Below, in pieces: positions 6,862 to 13,718 of a stretch of DNA of 13,847 bases (within the stretch, counting starts at the first letter, position 1; each line of letters starts with the position of its first letter). Below the pieces are notes generated by a model that did not search any database, was not told the origin of the DNA, and was given only the letters and a program-made list of their open reading frames with translations. This DNA comes from Clostridia bacterium. Lineage in GTDB: Bacteria > Bacillota > Sulfobacillia > SLMV01. The stretch covers positions 1-13,847 of the forward strand of contig SLMV01000221.1 in the NCBI GenBank assembly GCA_007133365.1, written 5' to 3'. The translations under genes were made by a program, and so were the position numbers.

Positions 6862-7374
6862 CTATTTGCTTTGCTTGACAAGGTGAGGTGAAGATTCTTG
6901 CAAAGGGCTATTGCGTAGTGGATGGCGAAGGTGAGTCAGGCGTTCGCGGACCACCCAGGAAGGAAGGGTTAAATTGCTGGCAATTTGATGAATCGAGGAA
7001 CCCGGATTGCACAAAGGAAGTAGTGCTCGTTTGGGTAAGAGGATTTTCAGTGCGAGTTGGTTTGCTTGTCGTTCAAGGGATTCGGTTTGCTCAGGGAAAT
7101 AGGAGAGTTGATCCGCCATCGACTGGTGCAGAACGAAATGTGCCAATTCATGAGCGAAGGCAAAGGTCTGTTCATGAGTGGGGACCTGAGAATTTAGGAC
7201 AATGCACCAACGGTTGAGGATCTTCCACAATAGGCCGCCACAAGACCCCACTAACTTTTCGATATATATCTCTAGCCCAAAGTCCCGTGCGATCGCATGT
7301 AGTTTCTTTCTCGGGTTGTGGTCGAGGTGCTGATAGTCCTCTAAAACAAGACGGATCAACTGCTGACGATTCAT
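6862..7374 (-). CDS. ImmA/IrrE-family metallopeptidase
   Basis: A 170-residue protein with the zinc-protease motif HELAH at residues 75-79 and a downstream helix ERQANQLALKILLP whose Glu101 fits the third metal ligand of the family. Family members cleave XRE-type repressors (ImmA cutting ImmR in ICEBs1) or act in stress responses (IrrE in Deinococcus). The ATG at 7374 has GGAGGG about 6 bases upstream. It lies 98 bases downstream of an XRE repressor gene on the same strand, the classical regulator-protease pairing, so I infer that it inactivates that regulator. The spacer holds an imperfect inverted repeat (7392-7402 with 7437-7446). No integrase, relaxase or excisionase gene is visible nearby. 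The C-terminal 40 residues after LLPKRALLP show no further motif. Confidence 0.85.
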   Translation of the reverse strand: MNRQQLIRLVLEDYQHLDHNPRKKLHAIARDFGLEIYIEKLVGSCGGLLWKILNRWCIVLNSQVPTHEQTFAFAHELAHFVLHQSMADQLSYFPEQTESLERQANQLALKILLPKRALLPLCNPGSSIHQIASNLTLPSWVVRERLTHLRHPLRNSPLQESSPHLVKQSK

Positions 7375-7472
7375 GGCGTTCCCTCCTACGTATGATCCGG
7401 TTTACATGCATCGCCGATGATAACGGCTATGGAAAGAACCGGTCATGTCAGCCAAAGACCAACCCATGCATG

Positions 7473-7958
7473 CTAGCCATCTCCATTTTGTTCGACCTGA
7501 TCCAGCCGCCACGCAGTGAATCGAAGAATATCAAGAATGATCGTTTTTTCTGCTTTTCGAGTGTGCTTCGAGCTCGATAGTAGGAAAAGCCGATTGAGTG
7601 GGTCGAGCATGACTTGTCGGACATCTTCTCGACCGACATAGGGCTGAAAGTCCGGATCATCGTACAGATCCTTTAACCACTGCGGGGTCTCCTCGGGCCA
7701 GCCCTGAGGGTCCTTTTTCGTGTCTTCGAGGAGTTTGGGAGCCGTCGGATGATCGGTGCGACCCAGAAAATAGTCGGCAGAAACTTCAAAGTAGCGCGCC
7801 AGTTGATCCAAGTTTTCCAGGGAAAGAGACCGTATCCCGTTTTCGATTTGACTCAAAAACGAGTGGGAAAGACCCGTTCGACCGGCTAAGTCTCTTAGGC
7901 TAAGTCGGTATTTTTTTCGCAAGTATCGTAATCGTACTCCAACTTGATCGGGTTCCAT
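7473..7958 (-). CDS. XRE-family transcriptional regulator (ImmR/CI-like)
   Basis: A 161-residue DNA-binding protein. Residues 6-66 form a Cro/CI-type helix-turn-helix domain, with LRDLAGRTGLSHSFLSQIEN (21-40) as the core and LARYFEVSADYFLG (53-66) as the typical closing helix. The remainder, rich in acidic, proline and tryptophan residues near 80-100, is probably an oligomerisation or protease-sensing domain. The start has a near-perfect AGGAGGT 4-5 bases upstream. It is transcribed with the ImmA-like protease gene and divergently from the substrate-binding protein operon. That spacer carries a palindromic operator candidate and a minus-strand -10 element, so autoregulation is likely and control of the divergent operon is possible. 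This could be a domesticated prophage or ICE switch, or a stand-alone stress regulator. Confidence 0.88.
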   Translation of the reverse strand: MEPDQVGVRLRYLRKKYRLSLRDLAGRTGLSHSFLSQIENGIRSLSLENLDQLARYFEVSADYFLGRTDHPTAPKLLEDTKKDPQGWPEETPQWLKDLYDDPDFQPYVGREDVRQVMLDPLNRLFLLSSSKHTRKAEKTIILDILRFTAWRLDQVEQNGDG

Positions 7959-8007
7959 CGTGACCTCCTAAATGTCTGAAACCATGAGATGGAGGATTTT
8001 CAAATCA

Positions 8008-8013
8008 ATTATA
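8008..8013 (-). promoter_or_regulatory. Candidate -10 element for the XRE-ImmA operon
   Basis: On the minus strand this is a perfect TATAAT, about 50 bases upstream of the XRE start codon. No good -35 hexamer lies 16-18 bases away. A TTGACC is present at 8023-8028 but only 9 bases from the -10, so it is not a normal -35. Confidence 0.35.
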
Positions 8014-8076
8014 CGTTAATTTGGTCAAGATAAACAGGTTATTCGGTCGAAATCCCGCCTTGTCGGGTGGTTGCTC

Positions 8077-8090
8077 TTAGTATACACTAA
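8077..8090. promoter_or_regulatory. Operator candidate, 14-bp near-palindrome in the divergent spacer
   Basis: TTAGT (8077-8081) and ACTAA (8086-8090) form perfect arms around ATAC. On the plus strand it overlaps a possible promoter for the substrate-binding protein operon: TTGTCG at 8060-8065, a 17-base spacer and TACACT at 8083-8088, each 4 of 6 matches. Its size and position suit a dimeric XRE repressor, but the link is inference. Confidence 0.35.
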
Positions 8091-8120
8091 ACAAAATGGT
8101 GTTTGCTATTAGGGATCGAT

Positions 8121-8147
8121 GTTGATCATCCTATCCTACTGATCAAC
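8121..8147. repeat. 8-bp inverted repeat upstream of the binding-protein gene
   Basis: GTTGATCA (8121-8128) and TGATCAAC (8140-8147) are exact reverse complements with an 11-base loop. It lies in the presumed 5' leader, about 100 bases before the lipoprotein start, and no T-run follows. It could be an operator or an mRNA hairpin. Confidence 0.4.
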
Positions 8148-8247
8148 CTGTTGTCCGCTTCAACCTACTAAGGAAGATGCCATGATCCATCCGTTGCGCG
8201 GCGTAGATTTCGCTTACCGTCTCAAATTTTGGATTGGGGGAGCCATG

Positions 8248-9885
8248 ATGGCAAAACATTGGCGCACCAGATCATTGGGAATCTTGGCGCTGTTGGTGGT
8301 GCTGGCGGTACTTGCAGGATGTAGCCCATTCGCTCGTCCTACGGATCCCGACGAGCCAGCGGTGCCCGACACCCCAAGACGCGTGGTGATTGGTCAAGGA
8401 ACGGATGTTAAGTCATTCGACCCACCCGCGGATTGGACCAGTTTGGCGGAGTGGATTACGCAAAATGCTTATGACTACCTCTTCTATCGCAGCGCTGATC
8501 AAGGAGAATGGATCCCGGAACTTGCGTACGATTGGGAGCGCAGGGATGAACTGACCTATCGGTTTTGGATTCATGAAGGCGTCAGATTTCACGATGGATC
8601 CGAATTGACGGCGGAGGATATCAAATATACTTATCGTCGGATCATCGAAGGCCCAACGGAGATGTTCATTGTCAGTGATCAATATCAGTGGATTGACCGA
8701 ATTGAAATTATCGATGATTACACCTTTGATGTTATTTCGAAAGAGCCGGATTCCCTGTTCATATTCAAACTTTCGCAGGGCAATACCGGGGCGGGAATCG
8801 TCAACAAAGAGCATACGGAAGCGGTTGGGCATGATGGCCTTCACCGGGAACCGATGGGAACGGGTCCTTGGTTACTCAAAGAATGGGTGCGGGATGAACA
8901 CGTGTTATTTGAACGCAACGAGGACTACTGGCAGACGGATCGATTCCCCACCTACGATGAACTCGAATACCGTATCATCCCCGAAGCCTCTACACGGGTG
9001 GCCGAACTGATCACCGGCGGCATTCATTTGGCACATGGGGTGATGGCGCCCGATGAGAGTCGAATCAATGAGGCGAGCGGTGTTAGCGCCATCTGGTCCG
9101 AATCGGCACAGGGATTCATGTTGTATCCGCGCCAGGGAGTCCATCCCAATCACGTGGGCGATCCTAGGCTCGATAGAGAATTCACGACCCGTGATCCTCG
9201 CATTCGCGAAGCCATCGAGTTGGCCATCGATAAGTACGCGCTGCGAGATATTGAGGGGGGTACCGGGGAAGCCTTCCGCGCCCGCCTATTTCGCCCATTG
9301 GAAGAAGCTAATCCCGCTTTATTTGGCCCCGACGCTTGCTTGTATGATCCTGATCGTGCCCGTGAGCTGATTGGGGAGGCCGGATACCAACCCGGCGAGC
9401 CATATTTGTTCTTCGATGCCCGAGAAGAGTGGCCCTTTGGCGATGTCGGTCGGACAGTGGTCGATATGTTGGAAGAGGTTGGATTCAACGTTGAAGCGCG
9501 TTTTCAGGCCGAGAGTCTCTGGCGCTCGGAAGTCTACCATCCGGCCAAGAATCAGGAACTCTACCTCGTGGATCTTGGTGGCCACTTTAATCCCTTCTTT
9601 GGCACGTATGGATTCCAAAGCCACATTATGGAGAACGTGGAGTACACCGGGCAAGGCTCCGCTCCGGCCGGTCTTGACGATTTGCTCAAAACCGCTTGGA
9701 CAGAAGTAGAGGACGATACTCGGCGAATTCAAGCGTATCATGAGGCCAGCCAGATTATCGCCGATGAACGGATCAACATTGGCCTTTATCAACGGTCATT
9801 GTTATGGGGCATAAGTGACCGGATTGAATGGACGCCCCGGGGGGATGTCGAGATTTGGGGTTATGACATTACTCTGTTGGATTAG
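8248..9885 (+). CDS. ABC-type substrate-binding lipoprotein, family 5 (DppA/OppA-like)
   Basis: Extracellular solute-binding lipoprotein that captures peptides or related ligands and delivers them to an ABC importer. With the ATG at 8248 the protein has 545 residues and begins with a textbook lipoprotein signal: a basic n-region (MAKHWRTRS), a hydrophobic stretch and the lipobox VLAGC with Cys25. GGAG at 8239-8242 supports this start (spacer 5); the ATG at 8245 is equally in frame. An upstream ATG at 8182, with AAGGAA before it, would add 22 residues ahead of the signal peptide and is less likely. Family-5 features are FWIHEGVRFHDG (about 106-117), LTAEDIKYTYRR (120-131), PMGTGPW (202-208) and the following LFERNEDYW. 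No permease or ATPase genes follow; instead hydrolase genes do, starting 12 bases later. The ligand is unknown, but the operon suggests an amide-bonded or cyclic amino compound. Confidence 0.9.
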   Translation: MAKHWRTRSLGILALLVVLAVLAGCSPFARPTDPDEPAVPDTPRRVVIGQGTDVKSFDPPADWTSLAEWITQNAYDYLFYRSADQGEWIPELAYDWERRDELTYRFWIHEGVRFHDGSELTAEDIKYTYRRIIEGPTEMFIVSDQYQWIDRIEIIDDYTFDVISKEPDSLFIFKLSQGNTGAGIVNKEHTEAVGHDGLHREPMGTGPWLLKEWVRDEHVLFERNEDYWQTDRFPTYDELEYRIIPEASTRVAELITGGIHLAHGVMAPDESRINEASGVSAIWSESAQGFMLYPRQGVHPNHVGDPRLDREFTTRDPRIREAIELAIDKYALRDIEGGTGEAFRARLFRPLEEANPALFGPDACLYDPDRARELIGEAGYQPGEPYLFFDAREEWPFGDVGRTVVDMLEEVGFNVEARFQAESLWRSEVYHPAKNQELYLVDLGGHFNPFFGTYGFQSHIMENVEYTGQGSAPAGLDDLLKTAWTEVEDDTRRIQAYHEASQIIADERINIGLYQRSLLWGISDRIEWTPRGDVEIWGYDITLLD

Positions 9886-9897
9886 TGCCCGAGAGGA

Positions 9898-11055
9898 ATG
9901 AGAGGGCGGTTTGATTTGGGAACGAAAGCGACATTAATAGAGCGCGACCAGCGATTTTATCGGCTACGACAAGCCATGGAAAATGAAGGATTGGATGTTC
10001 TCCTCATCGCGGGCAAAGGCCACGGCTGGACCGGAAGAGGGTATTTCCGTTGGTTGACCGATTTCCACTTGTGGGGACACGATGCGGTCATTTTGTTTCC
10101 CCTTGAAGGAGATCCGATGCTAAGTATTACCAGTGCGGCGCTGGGGCGAATGATTGCCCAGACTCAAGGATGGATCACGGATTGTCGTGGAGATTGGTAC
10201 GTCACGCCAAAGATCGTTGAAGAACTCAAACAGCGGCGTTTGGATAAAGGGCGTATTGGGGTGGCCGGCCACGATTTTATTATCGGGGCCGGTGCCTTTA
10301 ATATCCTAAAAGAAGGATTGCCAGCGGCTACCTTGGTTAACGCGGACATGCTAATGAATCGAGTCCGGGCGATCCGAAGTCCCCTAGAAATTCAGCAATA
10401 CCGCGAGTTATGGACTGTTTCGAAGGCAGCGATGGAGCGCTTTGTCACCCACCTTGAACCGGGGATGACGCAGCTGGAGGCTTCCATGGAATCGGTCCGT
10501 TATATTCATCAAAACGGTGCACGGGACTATCTCATCCTCATTAACGGAAAAGTGCCGGGCGAGGAAATTGTTGAATGGGAAGATGTTCTGTCCTACCATA
10601 TGGAAATCTGTAACGCGAGCAGCCACTATAATGAGCTCACCGTGACCCTCAGTTTTCGTGATCAGACCCAGGAGGAAGCAAAACTGCATGAGGATGAGTT
10701 TGCCGCGTATGATGCCATCCAGCGGGCTGCCAAACCCGGTGTGACGCTCGGTGAACTGTTCCAGTTATTTGAGGATCATCTCCGAGAGTCGGGTTGGGAA
10801 CTTAGTGATACCCCCCTCCAGCACTATGAGTTTCACGGACAAGGAATGGACTGGATTGAATGGCCCACCTTTTCGCCGGATGATCCTAGCGGCCATAAGA
10901 CCAAGTTAGAGGCTGGAATGGTACTTAATTATCATCCCGCGGCGAATTTGACGAAGTCGGTTTCGGCTGCTGGAATTAACGATCAGATCCTGATCACGTC
11001 AGAGGGTGCTCAACGATTAAGTGGGGATTGGGACATGCGGTGGCGCAGGGTGTGA
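9898..11055 (+). CDS. M24-family (creatinase/prolidase-fold) hydrolase lacking metal ligands, EutD/DoeA-like
   Basis: A 385-residue protein with an N-terminal creatinase domain (about 16-155) and a C-terminal pita-bread M24 domain (about 160-385). In metal-dependent members the ligands are Asp, Asp, His, Glu, Glu. Here the Asp-rich strand reads MEICNASSHYNELTVTLSF (235-253) with no Asp. The His is kept (His313 in FHGQGMDW), the LEPGM..EP glutamate is His346 (LEAGMVLNYHP), and the final ED.VLVT glutamate is Asn361 (INDQILIT). So it should not be a normal Xaa-Pro aminopeptidase. Creatinase and ectoine hydrolase (EutD/DoeA) are M24 members that also lack the metal site, and the E-x16-F spacing of the 236-253 strand fits the ectoine hydrolase pattern as I recall it. 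The next gene encodes an AstE-type deacylase, as in eutDE/doeAB. The start is uncertain: GAGAGGA abuts ATG 9898, whereas a TTG at 9916 has better RBS spacing (GAGAGGG 9900-9906). Confidence 0.85.
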   Translation: MRGRFDLGTKATLIERDQRFYRLRQAMENEGLDVLLIAGKGHGWTGRGYFRWLTDFHLWGHDAVILFPLEGDPMLSITSAALGRMIAQTQGWITDCRGDWYVTPKIVEELKQRRLDKGRIGVAGHDFIIGAGAFNILKEGLPAATLVNADMLMNRVRAIRSPLEIQQYRELWTVSKAAMERFVTHLEPGMTQLEASMESVRYIHQNGARDYLILINGKVPGEEIVEWEDVLSYHMEICNASSHYNELTVTLSFRDQTQEEAKLHEDEFAAYDAIQRAAKPGVTLGELFQLFEDHLRESGWELSDTPLQHYEFHGQGMDWIEWPTFSPDDPSGHKTKLEAGMVLNYHPAANLTKSVSAAGINDQILITSEGAQRLSGDWDMRWRRV

Positions 11056-11116
11056 TCGGGGCACTTTGAGGAGAGGGGGAATAACACCCGGAGTGCCTTA
11101 TGGAGTTAACCTTTGA

Positions 11117-11149
11117 GCGATGGGGAACCGATCCAGGGTCCCCCATCGC
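11117..11149 (+). other. Intercistronic hairpin before the deacylase gene
   Basis: GCGATGGGG (11117-11125) pairs perfectly with CCCCATCGC (11141-11149), and an inner ACC/GGT pairing past a single mismatch extends it. No T-run follows, so it is better read as an mRNA processing or stability element than a terminator. A shorter pairing (GGCACT 11060-11065, AGTGCC 11092-11097) precedes it. Confidence 0.5.
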
Positions 11150-11186
11150 ACTGAGCAATTTGTTGATTACTGAAAGGAGAACACTT

Positions 11187-12197
11187 ATGCGAATTCGTGA
11201 CATTGAAGCAAAGCCAGGAGAACGTGCCTTTGGTTATTTGGAGGCCAGCAAGACGAAGTCCCAAGTTCCTGTGCATATACCGGTTAATATTTTAAACGGT
11301 GCCCATGACGGACCGACCCTGCTTGTCAGTGGTGCGGTTCACGGTGCTGAAATCGTGGGTGGACTGGGACTCGCGAAGATTATGCGTGAACTCGACTTAC
11401 AAAAACTTAGAGGAGCGCTGATTGCCGCTCCGATCATGAACACGTCCGCCTTTGAAATTGGTGAGCGTCTGACCGGATTTGACGGAGAAAATATGGACCG
11501 TACCCTCGACACGGCGGATCCCGACGGATCGCCAAGCGCCCAGCTCGCCCACGTCTACCTCACCGAACTTCTCGAACCTGCCGATGCCGTTATCAATATG
11601 CATTCCGGAGCGACGGATACCGCTGTCTGGTACACGATCTACCCGGGCGAGTATGGTGATCCGGACGTCATCAAGAAGAGCCGGCAAATGGCCATGGCTT
11701 TTGGGCTTCGTCAAATTTTCCGCTCGACGCCCAAGAGTTGGGAAGGTTTTCACACGGTGGCCAAGGATCAAGGTAAACCTGCTATCATGCCGGAGATCGG
11801 TGGTGGACCGGATTTCCTCAATAACGGCCATGCACAAATCGCTCAGGCGGAGCAAAGCATCAAGAACGTAATGATTCTATTTGACATGATTGACGGTGAG
11901 ATTGTCACCGAAACGGAAACGGTAGAAGTGTTTGACGCCATTCACGAGATTGATGCGGGCACCAATTCCGGCATTCTCATTTGGCAATGTGAGCGGGGAG
12001 ACTTTCTCAAAAAGGGCGATGTGTTTGCCCACGTTTATCATCCGTATACGGGAGAACTTACCGGACAGATCCTTGCTCCGGCGGATGGGACGGTTTTAAA
12101 CACCGGAAAGGTCTGGCCGCCGGTCAGTCAGGGCGAGTGGCTGACAATCCTAGGTGATCTAGTTGAAGAGGTTCGCTTTTCGGATGAGCTGCCCTAA
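11187..12197 (+). CDS. AstE/AspA-family zinc deacylase (EutE/DoeB-like)
   Basis: A 336-residue member of the succinylglutamate desuccinylase/aspartoacylase family (M14-like fold), which removes acyl groups from N-acyl amino acids. The ATG at 11187 is chosen because AAAGGAG at 11173-11179 lies 7 bases upstream; an in-frame ATG at 11100 is preceded by no ribosome binding site and would run through a hairpin. Catalytic residues are complete: His52 and Glu55 (VHGAE), His139 (INMHSG), Arg105 in ENMDRTLD and Glu203 (MPEIGGG). The C-terminal part (about 262-323) is a barrel-sandwich module typical of this family, with ERGDFLKKGDVFAHVYHP and LAPADGTVLN. It follows the metal-less M24 hydrolase and precedes an aminotransferase. 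By analogy with EutD-EutE, I infer that it deacylates the hydrolase product and may physically pair with the hydrolase. Other N-acyl amino acids are possible substrates. Confidence 0.9.
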   Translation: MRIRDIEAKPGERAFGYLEASKTKSQVPVHIPVNILNGAHDGPTLLVSGAVHGAEIVGGLGLAKIMRELDLQKLRGALIAAPIMNTSAFEIGERLTGFDGENMDRTLDTADPDGSPSAQLAHVYLTELLEPADAVINMHSGATDTAVWYTIYPGEYGDPDVIKKSRQMAMAFGLRQIFRSTPKSWEGFHTVAKDQGKPAIMPEIGGGPDFLNNGHAQIAQAEQSIKNVMILFDMIDGEIVTETETVEVFDAIHEIDAGTNSGILIWQCERGDFLKKGDVFAHVYHPYTGELTGQILAPADGTVLNTGKVWPPVSQGEWLTILGDLVEEVRFSDELP

Positions 12198-12232
12198 CTG
12201 ATGAAAAGGTGGTTGATTAGGAAATGAACCGG

Positions 12233-12266
12233 GTAAGGGGCTGACGGCTTGAGGTCAGCCCCTTAC
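12233..12266 (+). other. Perfect 13-bp hairpin directly before the aminotransferase RBS
   Basis: GTAAGGGGCTGAC (12233-12245) and GTCAGCCCCTTAC (12254-12266) form a perfect stem with an 8-base loop. The AAAGGAG ribosome binding site begins 2 bases later, at 12268. Without a T-run it is not a standard terminator; it may be a partial terminator, an RNase-processed junction or an element that modulates translation of the next gene. Confidence 0.6.
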
Positions 12267-12282
12267 GAAAGGAGTGGGGTTT

Positions 12283-13452
12283 ATGAACACGTATCATATT
12301 CCGGCTGTGTATCATCCGAAACGCCACTATCAGCGTGATAAGCAGGAGATTGATGCCGCGATCTGGGGGGTATTGGATCGCGGCGCCTTTGTGATGGGTC
12401 GGGAAGTTGCCGCATTCGAGCGTGAATTTTCCGCTTATTGCCAGGCTGCTTACGGGGTTGCCGTCACGTCGGGAACGGCCGCGCTACACATCGCTCTCTT
12501 GACGGCGGAAATCGGACCGGGCGATGAAGTAATCGGCGTGGCCACAGCGGATAAAGCCATTAGTCTTGCGGTCGAGAATGCCGGAGCGGATCTGAAGTGG
12601 GTCGACATTGACCAACAGACTTTCAACATGGACCCGAATGCGCTTCAAGCGGCCCTCACCCCCAAGACGCGCGCGGTGATTGTTGCGCATATGTACGGAT
12701 TACCGGCCGATATTACGGCGATCCGATCGGTATTGGCGGATCGGAAGGATATCATTCTCATTGAGGATGGTGCCCTGGCAATCGGTGCTGATTCTCCTGC
12801 TGGACGAGTTGGCAGTCTCGGAGACATGGCGTGTTTCAGCATTGCTTCATCAAAAGTTTTGGGTTGTGTCGGTGCAGGGGGAGTGCTCACGACCAATCAT
12901 GAGGAGTTCTATGTGAAGGCCAACTGGGTCCGAAACTACGGCACGGCCAGCAGCCCTTATAAGGAAGAGGACCCGATGCCTACTCGTCAGGAGAAAGGCT
13001 TGGTGATCCGCGGCGTCAATGAGCGTCTGGACACCATTCAGGCCGCGGTGGCACGTGTCAAGCTTAAACATTTGGATCGGGATCTCGCTAAGCGCCGGGC
13101 AAATGCCAAGATATACGATCGTTTCTTTTCTGATTTGGCTTGCGAAACCCCTTACATTCCCCAAGGTTATACGCATAGTTTTCGAACGTATCCGCTGTTG
13201 GTTGAGGCATCGATCCGGGATCGCTGTTTGCAACAACTTAATGAGCGGGGCATTGAAGCCGGTGCCCATTATATACCGCCGGATCACTTGCATCCATACT
13301 TCCTCAAACGCGGAGGATATCGAGGACAGCTTCCGGTGACGGAGGAGGTAGCGGATCGTATCGTTTGCTTGCCGGTGCATCAATATTTGGAGTCCGATGA
13401 GATCGCTTACGTTATTCATCATACCAAGGAAGTGATGCAATCGCTTGGGTAA
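12283..13452 (+). CDS. DegT/DnrJ/EryC1/StrS-family PLP-dependent aminotransferase
   Basis: A 389-residue fold-type I PLP enzyme. The ATG at 12283 is preferred: AAAGGAG at 12268-12274 lies 8 bases upstream, while the in-frame GTG at 12274 overlaps that site. Family features are VTSGTAALHIALL (61-73), GPGDEVIGV (78-86), the PLP-contacting Asp162 in IEDGALAIGA, the Schiff-base Lys191 in CFSIASSKVLGCVGAGG, RNYG (217-220) and the C-terminal GIEAGAHYIPPDHLHPYF (323-340), where many relatives have a GI...HY..P.H motif. The usual S-x-x-K-N segment is replaced by SSKVL. Characterised members mostly aminate sugars, but no nucleotide-sugar genes are nearby; the operon holds amide-hydrolysing enzymes, so an amino-compound substrate is an alternative. 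It is the last gene of the apparent four-gene unit. Confidence 0.9.
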   Translation: MNTYHIPAVYHPKRHYQRDKQEIDAAIWGVLDRGAFVMGREVAAFEREFSAYCQAAYGVAVTSGTAALHIALLTAEIGPGDEVIGVATADKAISLAVENAGADLKWVDIDQQTFNMDPNALQAALTPKTRAVIVAHMYGLPADITAIRSVLADRKDIILIEDGALAIGADSPAGRVGSLGDMACFSIASSKVLGCVGAGGVLTTNHEEFYVKANWVRNYGTASSPYKEEDPMPTRQEKGLVIRGVNERLDTIQAAVARVKLKHLDRDLAKRRANAKIYDRFFSDLACETPYIPQGYTHSFRTYPLLVEASIRDRCLQQLNERGIEAGAHYIPPDHLHPYFLKRGGYRGQLPVTEEVADRIVCLPVHQYLESDEIAYVIHHTKEVMQSLG

Positions 13453-13470
13453 CCTTTTCGATGATCAGCG

Positions 13471-13490
13471 CTGCCCTAGAGGCAGTTCTT
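13471..13490 (+). terminator. Weak intrinsic terminator after the aminotransferase
   Basis: CTGCC (13471-13475) and GGCAG (13481-13485) form a 5-bp stem with loop CTAGA, followed by TTCTTGTT. It lies 18 bases after the stop codon. The stem is short, so the call is tentative. Confidence 0.4.
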
Positions 13491-13689
13491 GTTGGACATC
13501 CTCCCGATGGGAGTGTTGCGTCCCTTCGAGTGAGAGGTAGGCCCGCCTCGATCAGGAAAAGGATCGGTCACGAATCCGCTGATCGGATCACGAGGGGGTC
13601 GTGATGGTCCGAGATTTGTAATGGCGAGATCACCAACGAAAATGGATACAAAATGATCAGCCCGAGAGAGCGTCTGACTGACCGTGAGA

Positions 13690-13718
13690 TTGTAAGCGAT
13701 TGCAGCCTTCCTTATACA
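13690..13718 (+). promoter_or_regulatory. Candidate sigma-A promoter for a gene beyond the window
   Basis: TTGTAA at 13690-13695, a 17-base spacer and TATACA at 13713-13718, each matching 4 of 6 consensus bases. It would start transcription near 13725, toward sequence past the window end. Confidence 0.35.

Noticed and set aside
6796..6892. Short plus-strand GTG frame with protein-like ending overlapping the ImmA end
   Set aside because: Only about 32 codons, no Shine-Dalgarno site, and no recognisable similarity.
6888..7217. 109-codon plus-strand frame
   Set aside because: It is the shadow of the minus-strand ImmA-like gene, which has the HELAH motif and a strong ribosome binding site.
9898..11055. 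Annotating the M24 protein as an ordinary Xaa-Pro aminopeptidase
   Set aside because: Four of the five metal ligands required for that activity are missing.
11100..11186. Upstream ATG start for the deacylase gene
   Set aside because: No ribosome binding site, and the added 29 codons run through a hairpin; the ATG at 11187 has an ideal site.
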